Source: an uncultured Oscillospiraceae bacterium
Lineage (GTDB): Bacteria; Bacillota; Clostridia; Oscillospirales; Oscillospiraceae
Direction: 5' to 3'
Length of the DNA stretch: 59,759 nucleotides
NCBI GenBank assembly: GCA_947630345.1
Contig: CANRHF010000002.1
Span: 1 to 59,759, forward strand
Below, piece by piece: positions 7,908 to 17,039 of the stretch; within the stretch, counting starts at the first letter, position 1, and each line of letters begins with the position of its first letter. The notes beneath the pieces were generated by a model. The model was not told where the DNA came from and searched no databases. It was given only the letters and a program-made list of their open reading frames with translations. Made by a program: the position numbers and the translations under genes.

Positions 7908-9272
7908 TCACCACTCCAATACCGACAAAAGATTTCTAAGCTGGATATTCAGGCAGTTGTTGACCTTCACAAGTGCGCCGAGAGTCTTATAGTTCGTCCA
8001 GAAATACCCTTCCGGGGGCGCGGGCAACTCGTCCGCCTCGACTTCCACCACGACGTTTCGGTTCTGCTCGTGATAGAACCGCCCCCCCTCCTCGGAAAGC
8101 AGCGTGTCGAACTTGACGCCCTTCCCGGTCTTCAGGTGCGCGTCGAACAGTTCATCCACCGCAGTGTCCTTCGCTTCGTCGTGGATATACTCCCGCTGCA
8201 CCGACGGCCCCAGCTCGATCTTGTCGAAGCACCCGACCTCCGGCGTCGCGCGGACGAGAAATTCCCGAACGCCACGATAAACGCGGGTCAGCAGACCGAA
8301 CGTGGCGATCCCCGCCGCCTCAAACAGCGGCTGGCGCCAGTGCCGGACCTCCCGCCCCTCGATCTCGATGTCGCAGAACACAACCTTGAAGCTGTACGGC
8401 TCCTTGCAGACAAATTCCCCGTTTCGCGTCTCCCATTTTTCGAGGGAAAACAGCGGGACGAGCCGCCGCTCGCTCTCATCGAACATTTTGTAATTGTTGA
8501 TGTACTGATAGATCTCCGAAAGATTGTCCCTTCCCCCGCCCAGCACGGAGCGCAGCAATGCGGCGTCCGTAAACTCGCTGAGATGCTCCTCCAGCGGCAG
8601 ACAGGACAGCACCGTTCGCGTATCCATGTTGACGAGGTTGTCCTCACGCATGAGCGCTTTGATTTGCGGCATCGTCATCCACCTGTGCGACGGCAGCACC
8701 TCGACATCCTCATTTTCGGCGAGTTCGATGATGATGTTCCGGTTGCGCTTGCCGAGAAACCGGGACGACTGCTCCGACTGGATCTGGTCAACGACGATCC
8801 TATAGTTCGACGCATGGATAAAGTAGTCGAGATAGGCGGGTTTCGCGCCGCCGTGCTTTTGCGTAAAGTTCGACTTCGTCGCCTGGATTGTCGGGGAGAG
8901 CTGGATCTTGTTGATGTTTCCCGGCTCGATCTTCGCCTGCATGAGATAGTGCATCTCGCCGCCGATCCGCTTGCGGATGATGCCGAGATAGCCGATCTCG
9001 TTCTGCAGGAGGGTGGGCTGCTCGAGGAGCGTCCTTTCCCCTTCCGTCACGCGAAGCCCCGCGATCTGGAAGAAGCTCCCCGCGGGATTGCGGACCGTGC
9101 CCGATTCGCTGTCGTAATACCAAGGCGCGCATTGATCCAGCGTTGTTTTGTCAATCCGCACATGGATCGAGGCGTTGCGATTCTTGATCCAGGAAAAGAT
9201 ATCCGCCGTCGGGTGTAAAGGCATACCCGCTGTTTCCATACTATGATCGTTAAATGGAATAGAATGTGCCAT
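7908..9272 (-). CDS. NDP-hexose 2,3-dehydratase (EvaA/TylX3 family)
   Basis: At 454 residues it has the usual length for this family, which removes the C2 hydroxyl of dTDP-4-keto-6-deoxyglucose by 2,3-dehydration, the committed step to 2,6-dideoxy sugars. The hallmark internal duplication is visible. The segment ERTLLEQP...GYLGIIRKR...IEPGNINKIQLSPTIQ in the first half is echoed by VRHWRQP...ATFGLLTRV...VGCFDKIELGPSVQ in the second. A KSNFTQKHGG motif follows the first repeat. The ribosome site GTGAGG lies 7 nt upstream. The family is best known from antibiotic sugar clusters, so finding it in a surface-polysaccharide operon is notable. It is AT-poor compared with the GT8 gene beside it. Confidence 0.88.
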   Translation of the reverse strand: MAHSIPFNDHSMETAGMPLHPTADIFSWIKNRNASIHVRIDKTTLDQCAPWYYDSESGTVRNPAGSFFQIAGLRVTEGERTLLEQPTLLQNEIGYLGIIRKRIGGEMHYLMQAKIEPGNINKIQLSPTIQATKSNFTQKHGGAKPAYLDYFIHASNYRIVVDQIQSEQSSRFLGKRNRNIIIELAENEDVEVLPSHRWMTMPQIKALMREDNLVNMDTRTVLSCLPLEEHLSEFTDAALLRSVLGGGRDNLSEIYQYINNYKMFDESERRLVPLFSLEKWETRNGEFVCKEPYSFKVVFCDIEIEGREVRHWRQPLFEAAGIATFGLLTRVYRGVREFLVRATPEVGCFDKIELGPSVQREYIHDEAKDTAVDELFDAHLKTGKGVKFDTLLSEEGGRFYHEQNRNVVVEVEADELPAPPEGYFWTNYKTLGALVKVNNCLNIQLRNLLSVLEW

Positions 9273-9310
9273 AATTTAGCCTCACCAGAAAAGCGCTTTT
9301 ATAAACAGCT

Positions 9311-10426
9311 TTATGTTGCATTTGTAGCTCTCAATCGCTTCAGCTCCTGTTTAACAAAGAACTTCTGAGAAAACAACCATATTCTGTAAAACACACGTTT
9401 CGGAAGGTGCTGATACATCCATTTTTCCACGGAGTATAGGAACGTTGTCTTAACAGGCTGCCTGACGTAGTCCTTCCATAGCGATTTTTCCAGCCATTCA
9501 TCAAAATACACTTTGGCAGGATGAATCGTCCCAAGCTGCCACGGTTTTTCTCCAAGAAAGATTGCCATATGAATAATCGCAGGTGCGTCATATGCGCTCG
9601 CTATTTCTTCCGGGGTATAGAGCATGTTTTTCGCGACTGTTAATAAGTCCTTTTGGGGTATAGCGCAGAAAATCGGATCAAAGGTAAACTCCAGTGGTAT
9701 AGCTGTGATTTCCCCTTTACACGCGACATTCAATATACCTTCGTCCGCCGACAAAACAATAACGCCATTTTTTCTGATTGAATCCATGATCTTTGCCGTC
9801 CAGTCTTCCGTTCGCCATCTTAGGACATTAAAAACCATAACTTCAGAATTAAACGGCGCTTCATATCCCGCCACATTACCCGTATCTGAAATTACAGAGT
9901 GCTTGACCATACCCAGCAAAGCATCTGCGGCAAAGGCGTCCGACTTAAACAAGGGTGAAATACTGCGAAGTACCACTGTGTCTGCATCGATATAAATCAT
10001 TCTGTCCATCTCGGGGAAGAAATCCGGGAAAAACATTTTCAAATACGGGACATACGAACCGCGATACGGTTTGAGCCCCATGGATTTGTATTCTTTGATT
10101 TTTTCGGAAACATTCATACAAACGATTTTCCGATTGTACATGTCCGCCAGCTGGGCAAATTTTTTCTCATTCTCCTCGTTGAATCCCTCCGTCAGAATAT
10201 AAACGGTCATTTCATCTATATCCTGATTGTTTTCGAAAAGAGAGGTAATGGAAACGCCACCGATTGGCGCGTAATTATTGTCAAACACATAAACGATATG
10301 TGCCGATTTTTTATCTTCGTGCCGCTGTTGTGTAGCGGCAGTCTCCCGAAATTGGTTTTCGGTTATGGCTTCATCTGCTCTTTTCACTTGTCTATCCTGC
10401 GTGGGATTCGTTTCATTCGTGCTCAT
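9311..10426 (-). CDS. glycosyltransferase family 8
   Basis: A retaining glycosyltransferase of 371 residues. The track ORF is trimmed to the ATG at 10426, which has AAAGGAG upstream. After a hydrophilic N-terminal segment of about 45 residues the GT8 core begins at AHIVYVFDNNYAPIGGVSI. The metal-binding DAD is in MIYIDADTVVLRSI, and an HPAK-type motif near the C-terminus fits the family. It probably transfers a glucose or galactose residue in the cytoplasm, but the donor cannot be told. The gene is clearly more AT-rich than its downstream neighbour, which suggests separate recruitment into the operon. Confidence 0.88.
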   Translation of the reverse strand: MSTNETNPTQDRQVKRADEAITENQFRETAATQQRHEDKKSAHIVYVFDNNYAPIGGVSITSLFENNQDIDEMTVYILTEGFNEENEKKFAQLADMYNRKIVCMNVSEKIKEYKSMGLKPYRGSYVPYLKMFFPDFFPEMDRMIYIDADTVVLRSISPLFKSDAFAADALLGMVKHSVISDTGNVAGYEAPFNSEVMVFNVLRWRTEDWTAKIMDSIRKNGVIVLSADEGILNVACKGEITAIPLEFTFDPIFCAIPQKDLLTVAKNMLYTPEEIASAYDAPAIIHMAIFLGEKPWQLGTIHPAKVYFDEWLEKSLWKDYVRQPVKTTFLYSVEKWMYQHLPKRVFYRIWLFSQKFFVKQELKRLRATNAT

Positions 10427-10466
10427 AAATCTTCTCCTTTTGGCTGGTATAGTTGTATAAACCCAT

Positions 10467-11696
10467 TCAATTATTGCGTTTCCGGAGGCCTGTAAAGATG
10501 ACAGCCGCTTGAATCGCATCCTGAACGAAATAAGAAGCGATCATCGCGTAAGCGCCTCCGTAAATTCCAAATTCTTCAACAAAGCCGTTGATGGAAAAAA
10601 CCATTAACACCAGTGCGGTGATAATAGCCGCAGCCACTGCGCCATTCTTTCGCATGGAGGTTAAAACCCCGTTTCCCACGAGTGTGAGCGCATAGAGGCA
10701 AGAGGCAGCAATCGCCCAATAAAGAAGCTGAAAATAGCTGAGGATCTCCTCCCCAAAAATCAAGCGCATAATCGGCCTGCCCAGGAGCGCAACCGCCGCC
10801 ATCGCGAGCAGCATGAAGAGCGTCACCCCACCGTAACAGATGAACATCGATCTGCGCATCCGCTTCCAGTCTCCTTCATTCCACTGCTTTGCCAGCTCAG
10901 GCAGGAAAGCATATGAAATCATAGGCACAATCACAGAAATCAGCACCGTGATCGTAAATACGCTGGAGAACGCCCCTAGTTGTTCTTCTCCAAGCTGCAG
11001 CTGGATCGTGCGCCGCGGCATTGCGGTAATGCAAATCGGCAGGGTTATGCCCAGCATAATTGGAAAACACTTTTTCAAAAGTCGAATGACGCCCTTGAAA
11101 TCGTCTCCGAAGAAGGCGATCTTTTCCCCGGTGACCCGTTTGTACACCGGCACATCGAAGAGGAGGACCACCAGAATGTCGCTAAATGCCATCGCCAGCA
11201 GCGCCTGAAGCAAACTGCGTGTAAGCCAGAAAGTAATGATAAACGAGACAAAAGCGAAAAAACCACGAATAACATTGGAATACCCGTTAAATTCCAGCCG
11301 GCCCTTGAACTGCACATAAGCATAGATCGTTTCTGAGGCGTTATTGCAGAAGAGATACAGAAGGTATATTGCTATCGCGACCCGTTCCTCGGTCGTGTAT
11401 CCCCCTGCCGGCACAATATATGCGCAGAAAGCAATCAACGACACGACAGTTGCCATCAGCGACGCGGTGAGGTACTGTCTCTGTGTGAATTCCCCGTTGA
11501 CGTCCGTAATTCGGAAATTACGCAGATTGTAGTACGCAATTGAAGAAAAGATATTGCCAATTGACATTGCCAACGAGAAAATACCGGCTGTCTCGAATCC
11601 GTCCATGCGCACCAGCACCACAGAAATCAGCCACTGCGCAAACGCCAGCGCCACCGAACCAATTGTGTTGATCGCCGCCTGCATCCCTGTTTTCAA
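10467..11696 (-). CDS. wzx: polysaccharide flippase, MATE/Wzx-like (first of two in the operon)
   Basis: A 409-residue polytopic membrane protein with about 12 hydrophobic segments, of the PST/MviN-like exporter type that moves lipid-linked sugars across the membrane. The start at 11696 is a TTG. It is preferred over an ATG four codons later because AGGAG lies six bases before the TTG. It sits downstream of a GtrB-like enzyme and a GT-C-like membrane protein, a grouping seen in lipid-linked side-chain glycosylation. A second, longer Wzx at 28,167 makes a dedicated role for this one plausible. Confidence 0.85.
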   Translation of the reverse strand: MKTGMQAAINTIGSVALAFAQWLISVVLVRMDGFETAGIFSLAMSIGNIFSSIAYYNLRNFRITDVNGEFTQRQYLTASLMATVVSLIAFCAYIVPAGGYTTEERVAIAIYLLYLFCNNASETIYAYVQFKGRLEFNGYSNVIRGFFAFVSFIITFWLTRSLLQALLAMAFSDILVVLLFDVPVYKRVTGEKIAFFGDDFKGVIRLLKKCFPIMLGITLPICITAMPRRTIQLQLGEEQLGAFSSVFTITVLISVIVPMISYAFLPELAKQWNEGDWKRMRRSMFICYGGVTLFMLLAMAAVALLGRPIMRLIFGEEILSYFQLLYWAIAASCLYALTLVGNGVLTSMRKNGAVAAAIITALVLMVFSINGFVEEFGIYGGAYAMIASYFVQDAIQAAVIFTGLRKRNN

Positions 11697-11702
11697 TCTG
11701 TT

Positions 11703-11711
11703 CTCCTCTCC
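11703..11711 (-). promoter_or_regulatory. ribosome binding site deciding a TTG start for wzx
   Basis: The minus strand reads GGAGAGGAG-AACAGA-TTG. This spacing supports initiation at TTG 11696; the first in-frame ATG is 18 bases away from the site. Confidence 0.6.
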
Positions 11712-11744
11712 GGCTATCCGTTTTGACGATGTATGCGGAAAGCC

Positions 11745-13127
11745 TCAAATAAAATTTGACAGTATCGGCAGCAAACAAACACCCGCGTTGATGATCGATC
11801 TCAGCACCATAACATCTGTGTATTCATTTGCCGTTCTCTCCACACCAATCCCCCTATCGGCGGTCTCGGCCTTTGGATAGGAAAGATATGCCAGCGCGCA
11901 GCAACACGCGAAAAAAGCAGAATTAAACAGTGGAAATACCCAGGGATATGCTTGAAGCCGCGCAACCACGCCGTAAATTATGCTGGTCTCCAGGTGAAGC
12001 GGTCCAAGCAGCTTGGAGAGAAGCATGGAATCCATCGTGTTCCCGAAGTAACACCAATCGTACTTGATCAGGTTTGCAAAGACCGCACACACCAGTCCCA
12101 TGGATTCCAGCAGCAACCCAACCCTAAAATGCTCGGAAATACCGAGAAGCGCGAAAATCAGAAACGGCGCTAAAAGAATCATCCAATAAGGATATACATC
12201 TAAGAGCCCGAAAAAAGACGCGTAGCAAACAAAGCATATCCATGTCGCTTGACGCCACGCAAGCTTCGCGTCTTCTTCCTGTTTTTTTAGATAGCACCAA
12301 ATAAGGGCCAAAACGTAAAAAACCACAAACAAATTGATTACGCCCGACGAGGTGGAAAAAGCTTTCGTCAAGAGGGTTATTTCAAGCGCAAAGCCTTCTC
12401 TCGCAGATGCGAAGATCCAGAAAGGAACGTTTGTAATGAATATTGGGCAGAGAAAGCCGAGCAGCGCAAAAAACAACTTTGATATCTTCTTTTCTTGAAG
12501 AAAAAGCAGTGGCAAAAAGATAACGGCGGCAAAATACTTAAAGCAAAACGCGATTCCAAAGGCAATTACAAATCTCCGACGATCTTTTTTCAAAAAAGCA
12601 TATACCCCCGCTAACTGCAGGACCAAACTCAAAACATCATACTGACCCATGATGAATATGACCGACAGGATCAATGATGAAGACAAATAGAGATACACCA
12701 GGAATGCCTTCGTTTGCTCTCCCAAGCCATAGAGGTCGAGAAGTTTTTTTACTAAGAATGCCGATAGGAGCGTTGCGCCGATTGGCAAAAGCTTCATATA
12801 AGCGAGGCAGAGCATATTGTTCATGACATCGATGCCCGCGAAAGACTCCAGCAGAATCAGTGGAATATTCCAAATCGCAAAGACAATATATATTACAATA
12901 TTATAAGACGCCCCTTGCTCCGCTGAATAAAACACGTTTCCCGATTGAACATGGTTGAGCGAAAAGAAATTCAGAAAATCCCCCTGAAACAGAATCTTCC
13001 ACAGATTCATCCCATGTCTTGTCGTGATCTGAATGTCTCCATAGGTGTGACAAAACAAGAGAACTACCATCATTAAGATCGTGACACACCAAAGGGTTCT
13101 TTGAAAAGCAGATTTATTTCGCACCAT
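11745..13127 (-). CDS. multi-spanning membrane protein, probable GT-C/GT87-like mannosyltransferase
   Basis: A 460-residue protein with about a dozen hydrophobic helices and an extracytoplasmic loop after the first helix, the layout of GT-C enzymes that use polyprenyl-phosphate sugars as donors. The segment IMGQYDVLSLVLQLAGVY recalls the conserved QYD/E patch of GT87 and related mannosyltransferases. The start has AGGAG seven bases upstream. It lies between a GtrB-like polyprenyl-phosphate glycosyltransferase and a flippase, so it may attach a side-chain sugar outside the membrane. The family assignment is tentative. Confidence 0.65.
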   Translation of the reverse strand: MVRNKSAFQRTLWCVTILMMVVLLFCHTYGDIQITTRHGMNLWKILFQGDFLNFFSLNHVQSGNVFYSAEQGASYNIVIYIVFAIWNIPLILLESFAGIDVMNNMLCLAYMKLLPIGATLLSAFLVKKLLDLYGLGEQTKAFLVYLYLSSSLILSVIFIMGQYDVLSLVLQLAGVYAFLKKDRRRFVIAFGIAFCFKYFAAVIFLPLLFLQEKKISKLFFALLGFLCPIFITNVPFWIFASAREGFALEITLLTKAFSTSSGVINLFVVFYVLALIWCYLKKQEEDAKLAWRQATWICFVCYASFFGLLDVYPYWMILLAPFLIFALLGISEHFRVGLLLESMGLVCAVFANLIKYDWCYFGNTMDSMLLSKLLGPLHLETSIIYGVVARLQAYPWVFPLFNSAFFACCCALAYLSYPKAETADRGIGVERTANEYTDVMVLRSIINAGVCLLPILSNFI

Positions 13128-13165
13128 TTCTCTTCTCCTAAAAGCGAACAGCCGTCATCAGCTTT

Positions 13166-14182
13166 TTAGAAATTGAGACTCATAATTAGTTCTTTATTAT
13201 ATCCGCTTTCTTCATGTACCGATTCGCTCTCTTTACTCTCTTCAAAATTCAGCCGGCATTCTTCCACAACCAGAGGACGGTTCATCACGCGCGCATTGAT
13301 CGCCATGATATACTCGCCCATAAAACCCATGAACGCAAGCTGAACGCCGCCCATGAAGAAGACCGCAATGATGATCGGCGCATAACCCGCCGGAAAACGA
13401 TCCCAGAAGATCAGTTTGGCGATCAGCAGCCCGATCGCCCCCAAAATACTGAGAACGGCGACCAAAATCCCAAAAAATGTCGCGATTCGCATGCCGAGCT
13501 TCGTGTAGCTCGTAAAGCTCAACATCGCCGCGTCGTATAGCGTAAAGAAATTGTTGTGCGTTTTGCCCGCGCGCCGCAGGGGCTGCTCGTATTCGATCTC
13601 CTTGCGTTCCGGCCCCAGCTCCGCCACGATCCCCCGCATGAACGGCGTGGGATCCTTTAGCTCCCGCAGGACCTGAACAAAGCTCTTGTCATACAGGCCA
13701 AATCCGGTGAACTGTTCGATCATATCTACCGAACTCATTGTGCGAATGAGCTTATAATAACAGCCGCGGAGAAAATACAGGATCTTGCTCTCTTTGCTGC
13801 GGGTCTTCTTGCCGATCACGACCTTATACCCGCTTTCCCACTCGTGTACAAACCGAGGAATCATTTCGACGGGATCCTGAAAATCGCAGCACATCGTAAT
13901 GGTGCAATCTCCAGTCGTCTGGAGGAGGCCGTGCATCGGCGAGTTGAACTGTCCGAAATTCTTGCAGTTGAAGATGGCCTTCACGCATTTATTCTCCGCG
14001 CAGATCTCGCGAAGGATCTCTCTTGTCCTGTCTGTCGATTTATTATCAATAAACAGGATCTCATAATTGTATTGCGGGCAGCTTTCATTCAGCTGCTTCC
14101 ACACCGCTTCATAGATCGGCCGGACGTTTTCCTCCTCGTTGTAGCACGGGATTAGAACAGAAATTTTTTTCTTGTCACCCAA
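13166..14182 (-). CDS. GtrB/DPM1-like polyprenyl-phosphate glycosyltransferase (GT2)
   Basis: A GT2-fold catalytic domain (SVLIPCYNEEENVRPIY near the N-terminus, DD-type motif in CCDFQDPVEMIP) is followed by two C-terminal transmembrane helices around residues 230-300. That is the GtrB/YfdH arrangement, which makes polyprenyl-phosphate-sugar from an NDP-sugar. The track start at ATG 14191 directly abuts AAAGG. A TTG at 14182, nine bases from the same AAAGG, gives MGDKKKISVLIPCYNEE and fits the family better. The gene overlaps the end of the upstream SDR. Together with the GT-C proteins and flippase it forms a probable side-chain module. Confidence 0.87.
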   Translation of the reverse strand: MGDKKKISVLIPCYNEEENVRPIYEAVWKQLNESCPQYNYEILFIDNKSTDRTREILREICAENKCVKAIFNCKNFGQFNSPMHGLLQTTGDCTITMCCDFQDPVEMIPRFVHEWESGYKVVIGKKTRSKESKILYFLRGCYYKLIRTMSSVDMIEQFTGFGLYDKSFVQVLRELKDPTPFMRGIVAELGPERKEIEYEQPLRRAGKTHNNFFTLYDAAMLSFTSYTKLGMRIATFFGILVAVLSILGAIGLLIAKLIFWDRFPAGYAPIIIAVFFMGGVQLAFMGFMGEYIMAINARVMNRPLVVEECRLNFEESKESESVHEESGYNKELIMSLNF

Positions 14183-15119
14183 GGTACTCATCCTTTACCC
14201 ACTCGATTGTTTTCCGAATTCCATCCGCGAACGCAGTCTGCGGGACGAACCCGGTATCTCGCTGCAGTTCTGTAATGTCAGCCTGCAGGTGCATCACCTG
14301 TACGGGGCTGTATGCTACCTGGCCGAATCCCAACGGCAGGCTCGGGTCAATCGCGTCACGAAGAATCTGAACATATTCCCGCAACGGGCAAACCGTTCCT
14401 GTGCCAAGAACATAAAGCTTCCCATCGACACCGCGTTCTGCCGAAAGATACAGCGCTGAAGCGGCGTCATCTGCATATAAATAATCCCACAGCTGTTCTC
14501 CTGCGGTAAGCGCCGGCTGCTCCCCGGCGAGGAGCTGCCGGATCACAGAGGAGATCATACTGTTTTGGCCGTCTCCAGGGCCATATACACTGAGCACGCG
14601 CGCCCAAATATGCGCTATGCCGAGCTTTTTGCATTCGACCCGGCTCATCTGCCCCGCGCAGAGCTTCGCCATTCCGTATCCGTTTTCCGGGAAGCACGGC
14701 GTCTCAGGCTTTAATGCCCCCTCTACTCGGCCGTATTCAGCCTGGCTTCCCGCACCGACAAACACCTTGCAGCCTAGCGCCGCAGCAGCCCGAACCGCCG
14801 CAATCGTGTTGTTCACGTTTCCGATCTGTACCGGCATATCGTTTCGGGCGTCACCGACCGTACCGGCCCACCCGAGGTGGAAAAACACGTCTGCCTGCCC
14901 GGAAATTTTCCGGGGAAGGTTGTCGATTTCCGAGAGATCCAGCTCGACCGTATGAACGAGGTCGTGCTTTGGAACCGCACTCATGCGCGCGCTCCCCGGT
15001 CGGACGACCGCAAATACCTCTACGTTTTCTCGAATCAGTTTCCGTATCAGCGCCGTACCGATTGCCCCGGTAGGGCCGGTAATGACGGCTGAACGAATGT
15101 TACGGTGCCACAGATCCAT
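14175..15119 (-). CDS. NAD-dependent epimerase/dehydratase (SDR), possible CDP-sugar reductase
   Basis: A 314-residue SDR with Rossmann motif TGPTGAIG and catalytic YGMAK. It shares the general pattern of the two SDRs at 3357 and 4268 (HLGWAGT versus HFAWQGV and YLSWGGT), a pattern also found in CDP-abequose/paratose synthases. It lies downstream of the CDP-3,6-dideoxyhexose and thiamine-enzyme genes. It could therefore reduce the C4 ketone or the carbonyl of an added two-carbon branch, as YerF does for yersiniose. That role is a guess from context. The start is weakly supported: GGGAG lies about 14 bases upstream. Confidence 0.75.
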   Translation of the reverse strand: MDLWHRNIRSAVITGPTGAIGTALIRKLIRENVEVFAVVRPGSARMSAVPKHDLVHTVELDLSEIDNLPRKISGQADVFFHLGWAGTVGDARNDMPVQIGNVNNTIAAVRAAAALGCKVFVGAGSQAEYGRVEGALKPETPCFPENGYGMAKLCAGQMSRVECKKLGIAHIWARVLSVYGPGDGQNSMISSVIRQLLAGEQPALTAGEQLWDYLYADDAASALYLSAERGVDGKLYVLGTGTVCPLREYVQILRDAIDPSLPLGFGQVAYSPVQVMHLQADITELQRDTGFVPQTAFADGIRKTIEWVKDEYLG

Positions 15120-15280
15120 ATTCTCAAACTCGCTCCCTGATCAAACAATTCTACGGATTTCTGCAAAATCACTGCGTTTCGTGGAAACGCTGCATTTTCT
15201 GACGCAAAAAATTGCTCCTTCTGCACAACCAGCCGCTGGAGACGAAAAGGCTCTTTGGAAAATCTATGTCGGGCGCCGCT
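15120..15280 (-). other. 161-base gap between SDR and GT-C genes
   Basis: No gene is called. The minus strand is open over roughly 50 codons in a frame different from that of the downstream SDR and reads like protein, but it has no start with a ribosome site and no family I recognise. It may be a gene remnant or chance. Confidence 0.25.
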
Positions 15281-16603
15281 CTAATTTTTCTTTGCCTTCT
15301 TTTTCAAAAGCGGCTCGCGACGTTTTACGCATGCAATCAAATTTTTGACAACCATCACGCAGCACCAAAGAATCGCGGCAAGCGCAAAGCAATGATAGAA
15401 GATATAGTTCGGGTAATGGACATCCCTTGTGTAAAAAAGTGGAAGATGGATATTGATCAATACCAGCAGGGTAAAAGGAAAAACATTGCTCTTGTTGATC
15501 GTCTTTTCGGAAATAATAAACTGAATCAGAGGTAGCAAAAACAGGGAAAAAACATATGCGTATTGCGATGAAAACAACGTAATCGCCAAGGAGATGCATA
15601 GCTGTGCCTGCCACTCCTTTTTCATCAGCAACGAAGCCAACAGCAAAAGCCCGGCAACACAAAACCCGGCACCCACAAACCAACCAGAATCGATCTGAAT
15701 ACTAAAGAACTTTTCAAGGTAACCCGAAAGACGGACCAGGATATTTTCAAATCCTGTTCCGACTGTCGGTGGAACGCCTATAATAGGCCCCGCCCTTTCC
15801 ATTGTCACAGACAGCCATATGGAAAGTCCGGATAACCCGTCTTTGAAAAGCAGCGCAGGGAGAATGACGGACGCGATGCCATATAAAACCGCCCTGGCTG
15901 CGCGCTTAAACTGTTTGTCCCGAAGGAGCAGCACGCCAAAAAACGCTGGATAAAGCTTGATGCCCGCCGCAAATGCCAAAGCCAGCAGAGAAAGTTCTCG
16001 AAGAAGCGCATTGGAAGAATTGCGAAAATACTGGAAAAAGAAAAGGGAAACAATAACAAGAAGTATGATATTTCCACGATCGACCGCATGCAACATACCC
16101 GGGCTCAGCAGCATACATACAGCGACAAAATTAGCTTTCAACGGTCCCAATTCCTTGAGGAAGGAAGTCAGAAAAAGCATTGCGATCAGAAACATCAAAA
16201 TGACAAACACCAGAAAAATCAACATCGGTGCCTGATACGTCCGCAAATCCAAATTGGTTCCACGAATATAGACCGATTCGAAAAAGTCCGGAGGCCAATT
16301 CTGTGTGACACTGTCTGGGATAAACCGCAGAAAAACATAAAAAACCAGATTCGCCAGCGGCGGATATAAAGTGCGAAATAGACTATACGGGGTTCTGCCT
16401 TTCACATATTCAATACTGTGGAAAAAGTCCATGCCAGTATCTCTGGTATCATAGAAAAAATACCGTTCCAGCAGTTCTCCCCTGCTGAAAAAGAAGCAGA
16501 GCAAAACCACGATTGCACCGAGCGAGGCAGCCAAGCAAAAGACATTGACCGGCGTTAAAAACCGTCGGATCTTATTCAAAATTTGAGCTGTTTTTTGTTT
16601 CAT
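15281..16603 (-). CDS. multi-spanning membrane protein, GT87/DUF2029-like glycosyltransferase
   Basis: A polytopic protein of about 440 residues with around ten hydrophobic helices. After the first helix come an acidic loop (YDTRDTGMDFFHS) and YPPLANLVFYVFLRF, the layout and D/YPP motifs seen in DUF2029/GT87 mannosyltransferases. These transfer from polyprenyl-phosphate donors on the outer face. The start is moved from 16663 to the ATG at 16603, which has GGAAGG ten bases upstream. It is distantly similar in layout to the protein at 11745, so the operon carries two GT-C candidates for one GtrB-type enzyme. Confidence 0.72.
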   Translation of the reverse strand: MKQKTAQILNKIRRFLTPVNVFCLAASLGAIVVLLCFFFSRGELLERYFFYDTRDTGMDFFHSIEYVKGRTPYSLFRTLYPPLANLVFYVFLRFIPDSVTQNWPPDFFESVYIRGTNLDLRTYQAPMLIFLVFVILMFLIAMLFLTSFLKELGPLKANFVAVCMLLSPGMLHAVDRGNIILLVIVSLFFFQYFRNSSNALLRELSLLALAFAAGIKLYPAFFGVLLLRDKQFKRAARAVLYGIASVILPALLFKDGLSGLSIWLSVTMERAGPIIGVPPTVGTGFENILVRLSGYLEKFFSIQIDSGWFVGAGFCVAGLLLLASLLMKKEWQAQLCISLAITLFSSQYAYVFSLFLLPLIQFIISEKTINKSNVFPFTLLVLINIHLPLFYTRDVHYPNYIFYHCFALAAILWCCVMVVKNLIACVKRREPLLKKKAKKN

Positions 16604-16703
16604 CCAAGTCATTCCTTCCCAAGTTTCTGGATCAAGTGTTTTCTTTTTTCGAAAGCTTTCCACAGCGCCGGTACAAAAAGTTTAGAAACCAATACGCTGC
16701 CCT

Positions 16704-17039
16704 TTAGCTCTTTTCAAACAGGGGAATCAGCATATTCTCCGCGAGTTCCTCGTCGCTAAGTGCCGGGGACATGTACTCGAGCGGCAGGGACTCCATCTGC
16801 CCGTCGGATCGTTTGTAGGACACCTGCTTGGGGACGGCCGTGAGCTCTATGGGGGTCTTGACCTCAATAATCATGGGGCCTTCATATTCCAGAGCCTTGC
16901 GCACCTTCTCGTCAAGCTCGCCGTTGTTCTCTATGATCTCCGTTTTAAGGCCGAAGGCATTGGCGACGGCCGCAATCGGCGGGATCGACAGATTCGAGCT
17001 CTCGTTGCAGGCCACAATTGGTGAAAGGATGTTGAATAA
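16704..17039 (-). pseudogene. C-terminal remnant of a thiamine-diphosphate (acetolactate-synthase-like) enzyme
   Basis: About 110 codons that align with only the last sixth of the adjacent 603-residue ThDP enzyme. The remnant LFNILSPIVACNESS...AFGLKTEII matches NLFKPPLIGLDPST...AFGFSYLLL. Its end PKQVSYKRSDGQ...LEYMSPAL matches the PKLSSKVLADGS...MDDMFPFL region of the neighbour. A TGA closes the frame at 17040-17042, just where homology stops and the HAD phosphatase gene begins. The pyrophosphate-binding and cofactor-activating parts are absent, so it cannot be active. It reads like the stump of an older ThDP gene cut by insertion or recombination. It diverges clearly from the intact copy and so is not a fresh duplication. 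Confidence 0.82.

Noticed and set aside
8092-8098. C7 run in the 2,3-dehydratase gene as a third phase-variation tract
   Set aside because: It is shorter than the two G9 tracts and lies within conserved coding sequence in a GC-rich gene, so it is not unusual.
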